DNA of 64,000 nucleotides, taken from Nyssa sinensis (lineage: Eukaryota; Streptophyta; Magnoliopsida; Cornales; Nyssaceae). Position 1 is the stretch's first letter. Every line of letters begins with the position of its first letter. Made by a program: the position numbers and the translations under genes. The notes under the pieces are model-generated. The model did no database searches. It was not told the DNA's origin and worked only from the letters and a program-made list of their open reading frames with translations. The DNA lies in contig VIRR01000480.1 in NCBI GenBank assembly GCA_008638375.1, positions 248,001 through 312,000 of the forward strand. The letters run 5' to 3'. Below are positions 12,603-24,219 of this stretch, piece after piece.

Positions 12603-13743
12603 TGGAGTTATTCTCACTATATATATATATATTATATTAGATTATATTATATTATATTTACAGTTGGGGTGCCAGGATGTGAGTGCATGATTTCAATGAT
12701 TTGGGTTTTGGCGTCGTTTAACCAATAATTTAGTAATTTATCATCAATACTCGTGTCTCCATCCATTGCCTTTCTTGACTCATTGAATAGCTGATGTGTC
12801 TTCTATTCATTGGGTGCCGTAAATTCATACTTTTAAATAAATAAATCATAGGTAAAGTCATGGTCGCGGTGCTATCACATAAGCAACCACGTCAGCTCAC
12901 ACGATTCGCATTGGGCCAATTTAGTCGGATTTTTTCAAATTGATTCTATTAAAAAGACGTGATATGATGAATTTTTAAGAAAACAAGTTAAATTATCATC
13001 TTTTACCTCTCATCTTACATCTTAGATAGCACACCATTACTTTTTTCTTAATAAATTTTCTTTTAAACACAAAATAAGAGGATTCACTTAGACCTTTTGT
13101 TTGTGTATTTAAAAGTTAAGAAATTGACAAGAGCATTTTCAATGCAAATTGTGATTTCATTCCTGTTAAATTTATATTTTGATATTATTTTAATATAAAA
13201 ATATTAAATTTTGACAATTTTATTTCAATGTTAAAATATATTTTTAAACTAACCGGTTATGTTTTTTTCAAAAAAGTAACATGGACTCTATTTTCATCTG
13301 TTATTTATTTAAAAAGTAACATAAACTTCACTTTCATTTAACATTACTTAAAAAAGTAGCGTGTATCCCATTTCTTTTTTATATTTTCCTAAAAACGTTT
13401 TGTGAATCTCACATCTGTTTGGCATATACTAATTATATTTCGCAATATGACATAAATTTACACTAGTTACTGATGCCATAATTTTTTAATAAGCTAAATA
13501 ATACATTATTAAAATAATAACTTTTATATTAATGTCAAATTTTAGAATTAGAATCTGAAATGTCAGATGCAAAAAAAACAAAAAAAAAAATGGTTTGGAA
13601 TCCCCACTAAAGTCCTGCTTATTTGGTGCTATTACACAAGTAGCCATGGCTCATGTGACCCCACCAATTATTCGACCGCAATCATTCACTTGGGAGTATT
13701 TCTGTTCACCAATTATCTCCTCTTGATAGTACTGTTTGCAACA
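9601..13743. other. AT-rich intergenic DNA with (TA)n runs
   Basis: No gene is recognised over about 4 kb. It holds several (TA)n tracts (10304-10328, 11246-11269, 12355-12393, 12566-12599). The block at 12775-12900 (CATTGGGTGCCG, then AAATCATAGGTAAAGTCATGG) resembles 5240-5345 and 28660-28690, pointing to old duplication of the PGG locus. Confidence 0.5.
12355..12393. repeat. (TA)n microsatellite
   Basis: An uninterrupted alternating TA tract of about 39 nt, self-complementary and likely polymorphic. A second, similar tract lies at 12566-12599. Confidence 0.95.
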
Positions 13744-14201
13744 ATGGACAATAAACTTGAAAATACTGAGATCGAGTCCTCCTCCTCATTCAAAACCATC
13801 CTGAATCACTTCATCATCCCCACCAGTTTTCACGACAAGAGAATAACTAGTGAAACTCGAAACTATCTCTTAGTAGCTGCCACACTAATTGCTGCGGTGA
13901 CCTTTCAAGTAGGTGTCAACCCTCCCAGCGAAGTTTGGCAAGAAACCAAGCACTGTAAACCGGCCTCTGACCCTGCTGCAACCACTGCTCCCAGTGCAGC
14001 CATGGAAGAGTACTGTAAAAATGGAGAAGTAGAACATGAGGCGGGACGGGCTATTTACTCTTCTGAAAGAGTATCCTTCAAGACTTTCTTGGTCTATAAC
14101 ACCCTCGCACTCGGCACGGCCATTCACCTTATACTATTACTCACTTATGAACATCCATTCTTCATTGAAGTTTTAGTAGCTACACTTTCAATGATGGGTA
14201 C
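13744..14201 (+). pseudogene. PGG-domain membrane protein gene, 5' part, split by retrotransposon
   Basis: ATG 13744 opens a frame without stops to the insertion point at 14201. The product has a polar N-terminus, then NYLLVAATLIAAVTFQVGVN, which matches the first helix of the PGG domain. The name-giving PPGG turn is here NPPSEVWQE. A polar loop (residues about 60-100) follows, then VSFKTFLVYNTLALGTAIHL and a third hydrophobic segment (FFIEVLVATLSMMGT). PGG modules are plant membrane segments of largely unknown mechanism, best known at the C-terminus of ankyrin-repeat proteins. No ankyrin repeats precede it. The frame resumes exactly at 28258, so the allele without the Tat element would be open. 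The insertion almost certainly abolishes the normal protein. Confidence 0.8.
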
Positions 14202-14801
14202 TGATACTCCAAAAAAGACACTCCCAGTTAAGACCTGACACGTGTCCAACTTGAAATATATAAACTTCTCCACATAAGTATAAAGAGGTTATTCCATCCC
14301 GATACACTCAACAAATAGCCTAAGTTGTTTGTTAAGGCTACCGAGGTCACTACCAGAGTATCTCGGGATACCGATGTCACGATGGGACAACCATTTATAA
14401 ATATTATTATGACGTATGTCGTCATGATGAATGCTGTGCCGCCTGACAGGCGGTGGGATCTAGCTCTGACCAAAGACGAAATAAATCTTAGCCCTACACC
14501 GCTGTAAAATCAACAATGAACAGTGACATAAAGATATCACTGATTCCACCACTTAGCACAAAAAAACAAAACCCATTAATCTATAAATACACTGGAAAAT
14601 GTATGTATATAGGATCGGAGTTTTTACTTAAGCAAGAAAAAGAAGATATTATTAGCTCAAGCAAATTTTCTTTACTTGATCTCATTGAACCATCGGAGCG
14701 GCTACCCACCGGAGCCATTCCCAGTGGCTTATATTTCATTTCTTTGCAGGTTCATTTACGGCGACGGTCGTATCCTTGACGAGCCAAAAATAGCTGCATC
14801 A
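14202..14801 (+). repeat. 5' LTR of the Tat element
   Basis: Begins TGATACTCC and ends GCTGCATCA (TG...CA). A TATAAATA box lies at 14582-14589, with the likely transcription start shortly after it. The LTR is directly followed by the primer site at 14805. About 15 substitutions separate it from the 3' copy. Confidence 0.95.
14582..14589 (+). promoter_or_regulatory. TATA box of the Tat LTR promoter
   Basis: TATAAATA lies about 210 bp before the LTR end, and the same box occurs in the 3' LTR at 28033-28040. The placement suits an RNA polymerase II start that leaves an R-U5 of roughly 190 nt. Confidence 0.65.
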
Positions 14802-14804
14802 GCT

Positions 14805-14824
14805 TGGCGCCGTCTGTGGGAACG
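14805..14824 (+). other. primer binding site of the Tat element
   Basis: TGGCGCCGTCTGTGGG begins 3 nt after the LTR end. The TGGCGCCGT core is the form commonly seen in Tat and Athila elements. It fits the 3' end of a plant tRNA (tRNA-Asp type in the first 9-10 bases). The exact tRNA was not verified. Confidence 0.75.
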
Positions 14825-14876
14825 TTTATCGTTCTTCTTTATATCATTTTTTTTGTTCAAACGTGTTTCGGTAGTC

Positions 14877-16709
14877 ATGGCTTCCAACCGTTGCTCTGCA
14901 CCAATATCCACTCAATCGTTGGCTCAGGATGAAGAAGTGGCAACCTCAGATCCTGTACAGCAACAACTTGATCAAATTCGAGCTCAAATGCAGAAACAAT
15001 CTGAGCAAACGCAAGCTCAGCTCTTAGCCATATCCCAAGTCTTGGCTTCATTAACTCAAAATCCTTCGGTTCTCCCTCACTCAGGAGTTCCCGAAAGTGG
15101 ACAACCAATATTGTATCCCCATGGAGGGAGGCGATATGAAGAAGGCGGTCCTAACGCTCGTCCCTTTTCTCTACCAGGTGTAGCTCCCGTTCGAGATGAC
15201 ATTCCGGGAGGCATGCCCAATGTTTAACCTCATATCATTAACTATAGCAGGGGCCGTGTTGTTAGCCCTGCGAATTCTGGAGCTAATTTAGTACAATCCG
15301 GACCACCACTTCAGCCGGCACCTGCTTCCTTTCAAAGACAATCCGAACATGCTATTCCTAGTCAAAACAATCCTCAACCCACGGGAGTTGAGGTAGGTAT
15401 TCCAGGATTTCAGCATTCTGGTCCGTCCAGAGTACCGTTGAGATCAGAAGAAGTGGCGGATTCCATGAGACAAGCAATTCCTGCTCGAGAAGGAAATCAA
15501 CCTCCTCAACAGGACGAGATAGCAAGGCTCCTCGGTAGGTTTACTACTCCTTTCACAACAGCTATTTTAGCCGAGGAACGTCCTCGCAAATTCATTGTTC
15601 CAAAGTTCACCCCTTATGAAGGGTTGGATGATCCTAGTGATCATCTTTCTAATTATCAACATATGATGGCCCTTCATGGCGCCACCGACGCATTTTTGTG
15701 CCGAACATTCGTCACAAGTCTTAAAGGCGCAGCCCTTCGATGGTTCCACAACCTCCCTCCCAATTCAGTCCCCAATTTCTATGAGCTCAGTAGGCGTTTC
15801 CTCGACCGCTTTTTAACAAGCCGGAGACTCAGAAAGGGGCCAGAATTTATATTATCCATCAAGCAAAGAAAGGGAGAATCACTCAGGGATTATATTACTC
15901 GATTTAATGCTGAGCTGACTGAGATCACTGACTGCGGTGCAGCCTTTTTGGTGGCTGCCTTACATGCGGGACTTTGGCCAGGGCGTTTTCACGACTCTTT
16001 GACAAAGAACCCCCCAGTAGACATGGCATCGCTTATGGAAAGGGTGAGAAAGCATATTAACCTGGAAGATACCAGAACATCCCTTCGTCTTGCCAAGGAA
16101 CAAGCACAAATAGAGGGTAAATCTCAAACACAGAGTGGTGGCAATACCAGTAAAAGACCAAGGAGTCCCGATACAAAAACAACAACCCGAGGTCAAAATC
16201 AGCCCACCTCAGGACGATTCAGATCATATGCACCTCTGAATGTGCCACTCCCTCCATTGACTGCTTCTATTTCCTAGATTTATCACCAGGTTAAGGCACA
16301 TGAAAATTTCAAGCGTCCAGAACCATTATATAGTGATCCTGACCACCGAGATCGTAGTAAGTACTGTGAGTTCCACCGAGATCACAGACATGCTATAGAA
16401 TTTTTCTGACATCTTCAACAAGAAATTGATCAATTAATTCGGAGGGGACGACTGAAAGAGTTCGTTCAACGAGAAGGTGGACCGAATACTCAAAATCAGA
16501 AACCCCAACAACCTCGGCAGGACCCTAGGCCTCGGCCGCAACGACAAGATCAGGGGTCCACTCCTGGGACAAGTCAAAGCCAACCACCCCAATCGAATAC
16601 TCACGTTATCCTCGTCCTCCATGCAACCAATTCCATCTCTGGCATCTCAAATAGAGCAAGGAAACGCTATGCTCGAGAAGCGAAGGCAGCACCAATCCCA
16701 ATCCAAGTC
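14877..16709 (+). pseudogene. Tat element gag, with premature stops
   Basis: ATG 14877 opens gag. One reading frame runs from here through the protease, broken by TAA at 15225, TAG at 16275 and TGA near 16408. The N-terminal part has a glutamine-rich helix (QQQLDQIRAQMQKQSEQTQ). The capsid-like retrotransposon gag domain lies at about 15560-16060, with FIVPKFTPYEGLDDPSDHL, LKGAALRWFHNLP and RRFLDRF. Near 16360 the knuckle-like KYCEFHRDHRHAIEFF has lost its final cysteine. A basic linker with SNRARKRYAREA leads into the protease. Gag would form the particle shell and bind RNA. Confidence 0.85.
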
Positions 16710-17237
16710 ATGACTCTTGAGAAGAGGTTGAAACCCTCACCACAAATCCAGTTCTCCGAGCTGGACCTGGCTGGCATACATTGTCCACATACTGATGCGC
16801 TTGTCATCACTCTCCGAGTTCCAAATTTCGACATTTCTAGAGTATTGGTGGATACGGGTAGCTCCGCTAATATTTTATTTTATAAGCCTTTCCAAAAGAT
16901 GAAGCTCAACGTGTCTGACCTCAAAGGCACCACGGCAGTGATGGCCGGTTTTGATGGACACCTAAGTTCTCCCATGGGTAGTATTGACTTCCCAACAACT
17001 ATTAGGGTCGACGAAGCACTGAAAACCCTGATAGTTGAATATGTGATTGTGGATTCCCGATCTCCATACAACATAATCATGGGAAGACCATGGCTCCATC
17101 AAATGGGGGCCGTCACCTCCACCCTTCATCAGTGTCTCAAATATATACACAACGATCAAGTTTGTACTATTCAAGGTTCCCAGTCGTCATCTCGGGAATG
17201 CCATGTTGTCGCACTCAAAGGTAAAACCCAGCAATAG
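16710..17237 (+). pseudogene. Tat element aspartic protease
   Basis: This open segment of 175 residues from MTLEKRLKPSP has the retropepsin active-site loop LVDTGSSANIL at about residues 46-56. It also has the C-terminal IIMGRPWLHQMGA motif (about 123-135) that ends plant gypsy proteases. The catalytic Asp-Thr-Gly is intact. It shares the frame of gag, so gag-pro was one polyprotein. A TAG at 17235 now ends it before the RT. Confidence 0.88.
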
Positions 17238-18157
17238 CAATTACAGGCACCTCGAAAATTCATTGTTTCCGATCTCTCTGACCAAAGTGAGAATATGGAA
17301 TGTCTTACCGAGATTGATGAACCTTTGAGCCCGCGCAGTGTAGATAGCATGGCTGCGCCAGCCCAAGAACCACTTAAGATCTCGGTGGGTTTGGAGGAAG
17401 AAGAGCGTTATTTATAGGTTGGTGCCGATCTATCTCCACCAGAACAGAAATTGATAATAGAGTTTCTAAAAATTCAACTATCAGCCTTTGCATGGGAAAC
17501 TAAAGACATGGAAGGTATTGATCCATCATGTATTTGCCACAAGCTCACGACAAATCCTGATTGCCACCCCGTGCGGCAAAAAAAATGAACGTTTGCTCCA
17601 GAGAGACATAAGATTATCAATGACGAAGTTTAGAGGTTACTGGCTGCAAAGTTAATCAGGGACGTTTTTTTACCCAGAATAGCTTGCAAATACCGTCCTG
17701 GTTAAAAATAAAAATGGGAAATGGCGAGTCTGTGTTGATTACGCTGATCTTAACAAAGCCTGCCCAAAAGATAGCTTCCCTATCCCGAGAATTGATCAAC
17801 TCGTTGATGCAACTGCTGGTTATGAGTTGATGAGCTTCATGGATGCATATTCCGAATACAACCAGATTCAAATGTATCCTCCCGACCAAGAAAAAACCTC
17901 CTTCATCTCTGAACGAGGTTTGTACTGTTATAAAGTGATGCCTTTCGGCCTCAAAAATGCCGGAGCCACATATCAACGCTTGGTCAATAAAATGTTTGCA
18001 CATCTGATCGACGACATAATGGAGGTTTACATCGATGACATGCTAGTCAAGAGTCAGTAGAAGGAGGACCACGTTGAACACTTGAAGAAGACATTCGACA
18101 TTCTGAACAGGCACAAGATGAAGTTAAACCCATCCAAATGTACCTTTGGGGTCAGCC
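17238..18157 (+). pseudogene. Tat element reverse transcriptase, N-terminal part, split
   Basis: The frame after the protease continues with stops at about 17416, 17587 and 17632, and a frameshift near 17680. It then reads NGKWRVCVDYADLNKACPKD, FPIPRIDQLVDATAGYELMSFMDAYS, and KVMPFGLKNAGATYQRLVNK. The catalytic motif is VYIDDMLVKS (YxDD with Ile) near 18030. A TAG follows at 18058. The domain is interrupted after KCTFGVS by a solo LTR at 18158. The remaining thumb and connection regions resume at 21729. RT would copy the element RNA into DNA. Confidence 0.88.
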
Positions 18158-20486
18158 TGTAATACCCCGACCCAACGAAACATTTTAACGAATAAGATTC
18201 TAAATAATAAGGTCGATTTCGAACCTCAACATATACTTTCACCTCGATTACCGACCTTTAATTATGATGATAAATTTTAGAGATGAAAAATGAGTGTTAT
18301 GCTCAAATTAACAAGTGAGGAAAATAAAAACAATAATAGTTCATACACACACAAATTGTGTATTATAGATTTGTAATTAAAAAATAAGTAAGCCAATATA
18401 CTAACATAATTATATATATGATGTATATGTGAGTCTTCATATATGTAGGTATACATATAATAAAGCCACGGCTGATGTATATATATATATATATATATAT
18501 ACACATAAGTAAATGCCAACTAGGTATATCAATATACCTACATATCTATGAAATTATAAATGAGTTAAAAAAAAAATAAATTAAAGTAATAGAGAAATTA
18601 GAAGAAAGGTGGGGGAATAAGTGGACATCATGCACTGATATAGCTGTTCTCCACATGATACATGTTGGTCGGCAGCCATGTGACCACAATCTAGGTGTGC
18701 ACCATGCAGCAATGGCTGACAACAGGTGGCAAGGCCATGTCTCCATAAAACTGCATGCAACACACGTGTTGCTTAGGTTATCAACCTATAGATATATTGG
18801 AGTCTCTGAACATTGAACTTACAAAGAAATTAGAGACCTGGGAAGGAGATCTGGGGCGAAACAGAAAAGTGAGGAAGGAGAATTTTAGAGAGAAACCCAC
18901 TGAACAGGTATCAATTTCATTTAAATTTCGTTGGATTATGTTTAGAATTAAAAGCATGCAATTGTAGGATTTTATTGTGTAGAATTTAAGCTTTGAATTG
19001 CAACACAAATGAATGAAAACAATCCAAAATTGAGTGAGAAAATCTGAGCTACAGTTGGAATAAAATTTTAAAACGTGGGTGCAGGTCTGAAATTAGTTGA
19101 ACCAAACCTAGATTGGTGTCTTGGGCCTTAAAATAGAGCTCATTAGGAGTCTTAAACCACTAACCCGTGACCTCGAAACCTAAGGAATGACCCCTAAGAA
19201 CTTAGTTGCAGGTTTTATCGTTTAAACCCAGTTTCAGTTTTAAAGTCCTAAACTCTGTTTTTAGGATAGAAATCAAACCCCCGTACTGTAAGAAAGACGT
19301 AGCACCAAACCATGTTAAAAATGGTTGAGAAATGAGGACTTATTACCAAAATTATCAGATTCGGCTATCATAACTTAAACCGAGTAATTAGGTTAGTTTA
19401 ATGCTTGAAATGAATGCCAAGATGAACCTTGAGATGTCAAGAACAATCTCAGTAGAAAACAGTAGCAAATAATCGAACCAAAATCCACGAAATTAAAGAA
19501 AAACGAAATCCAGAATTAGGGCAACAGTGTTAAATTTGGTGAAGGAGACGACCGAGTTAACTCGTTGTTGAATCGAGTCACCCGAGCTAACTCGGACACG
19601 TGTCAGAACGAGACCAAGTCCACCGAATTATTAGAACGGCGAGGTTTTGGTTGGTTTTAAATTTAAAAAAATTAGGGCTGACGTCAGCATGACGTCAGCT
19701 TTATGTGTTTAACCAAATTGAACCGGTTGGTTCAGTCAAAACCAGACCGGTTCAGTTCGAACGCAACTGAACCCACTGGTTCAGTCCGGAAGTTAGGGAA
19801 ATTGTAATTTGACCCCAAAAATTTTATGAAATTCCACTGTGGCCCACTTTAAAATAAATTAATATTAAATTAATAATATTAAATACCAAAATTACGAAAT
19901 TGCCCCTAGTCCTCAAACAAGTCAAACAGAGTCCGACTAAAGTAAACGAATAGTGGATTTTTATTATTTTGGACATTCTGAACCCAACGGTGGGGTCCGT
20001 TTCATGAGAAGGGACCCCGAAAAATTAAGACAAGATAAAGTATAATTACCAAATTGCCCCTAATATAGCCAATGTCCAAATATGACAAGTTATTAGTGTA
20101 TTCTTATTTTCTTGAGCCTTCTGAGATCAACAGTGGGGTCCGATTCACGAGACGGGACTCCGAAAAATATGGCACGCGAAATGGCCAAAATACCCCTAAG
20201 GTACCCGAAGCCAAATAAAAAGCTAAGAGGGTCTAAATTGACTTTCTTCGACGTTTCGAATCCAACGTTGAGGTCCGTATTACGAGATAAAGTATGAAAA
20301 ATGTGATGCGTCAATAAAATAAGACTCACGATAAGACATTAGGACATAATACGATTTAAGCATAATTAGAAACATCAATAGGAGTTATTTGAAGTACATT
20401 GAAGTTAATAGATTATTGTAAATTGTTTCTAGGAACTACAAAGGGAAGGGAACAACCAACTAATAGTGCAAACCCAGGAAATCAAG

Positions 20487-21298
20487 GTGAGTAATCTTGC
20501 ATTTGAAGTGGAGATTTTAACTCCACGATTTAAATGATGTTTTAAACTTCAAAATATCTAAAGCATGAGATGTTAAATTCTATATTTCATGACTCCTGTT
20601 TTGAAATATTCTGCTTTTATAATTCTCTTATGACATGTTTCAGTAAATGATCTTTGTTACAGTTCTTTTTGAAAGTGTTTAACATGTCATCTGTTCCAAA
20701 ATGTTATTTCAACTATGTGAAGATCCTATCATGAACATCATCATCTTTTAAATGCTCACAAAAGCATTTCTTGAAGAAGTCATGTTTAAATGCTCATAAA
20801 AGCATTTCTTGAAGAAGCTAACGTTTTGCAAGATAATAAAGATGCATAAGCATCTTCAGTTATTGAGCACCCTTCGGGTTCTCAATTCAGAATAATGCCC
20901 GGCAGCAGGATCTAATCCCCCAGGCAACGAGATCTCTCAGAAGTAAGACTAGGGTCTGGTTCGAAACGGATCCTTTAGTTTAAAAAGTGAAAAGATGACA
21001 AATGATTTTCGGAAATGGAAGCAGGTTTTCACCCCCATTTTCACTGTGCATGTTTAATTGTTTGAAATGCATATACTCTATTTGAAGGAATGTTTAACTA
21101 GCTTGAATACTTTAAATGTTCAAAGCTATCCGTTATGAAAAGTGCATGTACTCTGTGTTTAAAATGTACGAACAATTGGTAGTGTGCATTTTATAAACTC
21201 TCATGTACGAAACCACTGCCAATTGAAAACCCATGACAGATGCAGGAATTACTCATTGGGCTTTTCGAAGCTCACCCCATTCCCTAAATTTTTTTCAG
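20487..21298 (+). other. putative intron inside the solo LTR
   Basis: The donor ATCAAG/GTGAGTAATC at 20487 is a strong consensus site. The acceptor TTTTTTTCAG/GTAACG ends at 21298, with a branch-point-like TTACTCAT about 45 nt upstream. Donor and acceptor have clear counterparts in sister LTRs (C and E; D has the donor). The 812-nt interval includes a 38-bp tandem duplication at 20747-20822. Confidence 0.5.
20747..20822. repeat. 38-bp tandem duplication in LTR intron
   Basis: Two adjacent copies (20747-20784 and 20785-20822) of a unit starting TTTAAATGCTCA and containing AAAGCATTTCTTGAAGAAG. They differ by a few bases. Confidence 0.85.
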
Positions 21299-21728
21299 GT
21301 AACGATGATGAATGGGAGCCTTGCTCCATTTGGGGATGACGACTAGTGGCTTTAAAATGATCAAGGGCTTTTGGAAGTACTAGGGACCCGTAGATGGTCG
21401 AATTTTGAAGTGTAATAGATTTTAGACAACATGTACTTAAGCCCTCGAGGCATTCAGATATGTACTATGTATAACACTTTAAGTTTTAGTATGCTCTGAT
21501 TATTATTATTATATGTACCGCTATGAAGAGCGGCAGTACCGGATGGATGTGCGACAGATTTTAACAAAGAAAAGAAAAAGTTTAAGTTTTTCACGCTTCT
21601 GCAACCACAGGCCGCACCGCCATCCGATATTGTTGCTTATGTTCGCCTCGCCCAAAGGCTCCCGAGCCTGAAGGCGGCGGTCGCGATCCGAGATCCGCAC
21701 AGGGTGGGTTTCGGGTCGCGACACAGCC

Positions 21729-22450
21729 GTGGGAAGTTTCTGGGTTTTCTTGTCTCATAGCGAGGCATCGAAGCCGATCCATCCCAGATTAAAGCTTTGG
21801 CAGAACTCGAACCCCCGAGGTCTAGGAAGGAGATACAGACATTAAATGGTCGGATTGCGGCATTGAATCGCTTCATATCAAGGTCCACGGACCGCTGTCT
21901 TCCGTTCTTCAAAGCTCTGCGGGGGAATAAGGTCTTGGAATGGACCTCTGAATGCGACAAAGCTTTTATGGAACTTAAAAAGTATATGGCATCCCCAGAG
22001 CTGTTATCCAAACCAAGAAAAGGAGAAAAGCTTCTCTTATATCTTGCGGTATCTGAGAATGCAGTAAGCTCTGCGCTACTTCGAGAGGAGAAAGGGATTC
22101 AACAACCCATATTCTACGTAAGTAAAGCACTTCTGGGATCAGAAAAATGATATCCTAAGGTAGACAAGTTAGCCTTTGCACTAATTATATCTGCCAGAAA
22201 ACTCAGGCCTTATTTTCAATCCCATTCAATTATAGTTCCAACCTCATACCCCTTAAAAGCCATATTACACAAACCTGAAACTTCGGGTCGTCTTGTGAAA
22301 TGGTCGATAGAACTGGGAGAATTCGACATAGTATACACACCTCGGACTGCCATTAAAGCTCAAGTTTTGGCAGATTTTATTGCCGAATTCACCCCAGCGC
22401 TAAAACAGAAATTAGATGCTAACCCAACTATGGCCATATAGCAACTATAT
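21729..22450 (+). pseudogene. Tat element RT connection and RT-linked RNase H
   Basis: The RT frame resumes after the solo LTR with GKFLGFLVS, a TAG near 21759, then RGIEADPSQIKALAELEPPRSRKEIQ and LNRFISRSTDRCLPFF, the conserved end of gypsy RT. The RT-linked RNase H begins with SECDKAFMELKKYM and continues through LYLAVSENAVSSALLREE and PIFYVSKAL. A TGA stands at 22148. The later part (KLAFALIISARKLRPYFQSH, VKWSIELGEFDIVYTPR) leads into a second RNase H. Confidence 0.85.
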
Positions 22451-24151
22451 GTGGATGGTTCTTCAACTGATAAAGGTTCCGGAGTTGGTATTATCCTCAG
22501 ATCTCCTGATGGTATTACCACAGAAAAGGCGGTTACCTTGGGTTTCAGAGCTTCAAACAATGAAGCTGAGTACGAAGCATTAATCCTTGGCATGCAACTA
22601 GCCATAGAACATGAGGCTCGTAACCTCGAAGCCTTCTCTGATTCACAATTAGTAGTGGGCCAAGTTCTAGGTGAATTCGCAGTGAAAGATGAAAGAATGA
22701 TCAAATATGTTGAAATGGTAAACTCTCTAAAACAATCATTTATCACTTTCTGTATTCACAAAATAGAGAGAAGACAGAACACGAGAGCAGATGCCTTAGC
22801 AAATATGGCTTCTCACCTCGGTACCAAAGGAGATTCAGAATTATCTATCTCCTCCCGAGATCGCCCCAGTATTGACGAGGTTCAAAATGTTTACATCTCG
22901 AAACAATGTCGGGACTGGAGGGCTCCTATATTTAGATATTTGAAAGAAGGGCAACTGCCGGACGACAGAAATCAAGCGCGAAAACTACGGATCATATCAG
23001 CTCGGTACCTAATTTTAAATGAGCAACTCTACCGTAGGTCGTACACCCAACCCCTACTAAGGTGCCTATCTCCAGAAGAATCAGAATATGTACTAGCCGA
23101 GATTCATGAAGGGATATGTGGTAATCATAATGGAGGTAGGACCATCTCACATCGAGCGTTAACCCATGGTTATTACTGGTCTGGCATGCTAAATCAAGCT
23201 AGAGAATATGTGAAGAAATGTGACAAATGTCAGCGTTTCGCTTCATATCAACATCTACCACAGCAGGAACTTACGCCCATTGCAAGTCCCTGGCCTTTTG
23301 CCCAATGGGGGATGGATATTGTAGGACCTTTGCCAAAGGCCCCTCAAAACAGGAGATATTTGCTAATCGCTATTGATTATTTCTCCAAATGGGCAGAAGG
23401 GGAACCATTGACTCACATTACCGAGGTGGATGTAAAGAATTTTACATGGAGAAATATCGTTTGCAGGTTTGGAGTGCCACGAACTATCATATCAGACAAC
23501 GGCACCCAGTTTACAGGAAAAGTATTTAAAAAATTCTGTGACGATCTCCATATCAATCATCATTTTTCCTCACCAAGACATCCACAGGCAAATGGGCAGG
23601 ACGAGGTGACTAATCGGATAATATTAAATGGCATCAAAAAGAGGTTAGAACGAGCAAAAGGAAAATGGGTAGAAGAGCTCCCCAGTGTACTTTGGGCCTA
23701 CCGAACAACAAGGAGAATCTCCACTCAGGAAACACCATTCTCACTTACATATGGTACCGAGGCGGTCATTCCTGTAGAAATCGGTATGCCCACGTTGAGA
23801 ACGGAAGCCTTCAACCAAGAAGCTAATCATCTTCAGTTAACCGAGAACCTCGACTTATTAGAAGGAAAAAGAGAACAGGTTGCAATCAGAATGGAAGAAT
23901 GTCGTCGAAGGATGGCCAAAAGTTTTAATCAGAAGGTAAGAGTTAAAATATTTGAATTAGGTGATTTGGTTCTGCGAAAGATCTTCCCTAATACCAAGGA
24001 GCCTACAATGGGAAAGCTATCCCCAAACTGGGAAGGACCTTACAAAGTTGTGAAGATTAATAGGCCTATGACTTACTGGTTGGAAGATATAGCGGGAAAA
24101 CCGATTCCCAGACCATGGAACATTGAGCACCTGAGAAAATACTATCAATAA
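22451..24151 (+). CDS. Tat element archaeal-type RNase H and integrase, open
   Basis: This 566-residue frame has no stop, although it is cut off from the upstream polyprotein by a TAG at 22439. Residues 1-120 are the extra RNase H typical of Tat elements: LYVDGSS, SNNEAEYEALILG, FSDSQLVVG and NTRADALANMAS give the acidic active-site set. Integrase follows with the HHCC zinc finger (H-E-G-I-C-G-N-H, CDKCQRF) near residues 220-260. Its catalytic core has MDIVGPLP, ISDNGTQFTG and HPQANGQDEVTNR (the D-D-E triad). The C-terminal part has NWEGPYKVVKI and ends WNIEHLRKYYQ. It would insert the cDNA into the genome. Expression requires reading through upstream stops. Confidence 0.85.
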   Translation: MDGSSTDKGSGVGIILRSPDGITTEKAVTLGFRASNNEAEYEALILGMQLAIEHEARNLEAFSDSQLVVGQVLGEFAVKDERMIKYVEMVNSLKQSFITFCIHKIERRQNTRADALANMASHLGTKGDSELSISSRDRPSIDEVQNVYISKQCRDWRAPIFRYLKEGQLPDDRNQARKLRIISARYLILNEQLYRRSYTQPLLRCLSPEESEYVLAEIHEGICGNHNGGRTISHRALTHGYYWSGMLNQAREYVKKCDKCQRFASYQHLPQQELTPIASPWPFAQWGMDIVGPLPKAPQNRRYLLIAIDYFSKWAEGEPLTHITEVDVKNFTWRNIVCRFGVPRTIISDNGTQFTGKVFKKFCDDLHINHHFSSPRHPQANGQDEVTNRIILNGIKKRLERAKGKWVEELPSVLWAYRTTRRISTQETPFSLTYGTEAVIPVEIGMPTLRTEAFNQEANHLQLTENLDLLEGKREQVAIRMEECRRRMAKSFNQKVRVKIFELGDLVLRKIFPNTKEPTMGKLSPNWEGPYKVVKINRPMTYWLEDIAGKPIPRPWNIEHLRKYYQ

Positions 24152-24219
24152 AACTATTCCCATCTTTCAAGTGATATATCTTATCAACACAAGATGTCTA
24201 CCAACTTTTTCTATCTCAA

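Larger units (their letters stand above)
18158..21723 (+). mobile_element. large solo LTR (3.57 kb) nested in Tat RT
   Basis: It starts TGTAATACCCCGACCC and ends GGGTCGCGACA, flanked by a perfect 5-bp duplication CAGCC (18153-18157 and 21724-21728). There is no internal coding region and no second LTR, so this is a solo LTR left by recombination. The ends match the LTR at 60096-63135 and relate to those at 41873 and 56665. A (TA)n tract lies near 18477-18500. A putative intron spans 20487-21298. Confidence 0.88.

Noticed and set aside
14228..14507. LTR-internal short ORFs as genes
   Set aside because: They are short, lie within the Tat LTR upstream of its TATA box, and are repeated in the 3' LTR only because the LTR is.
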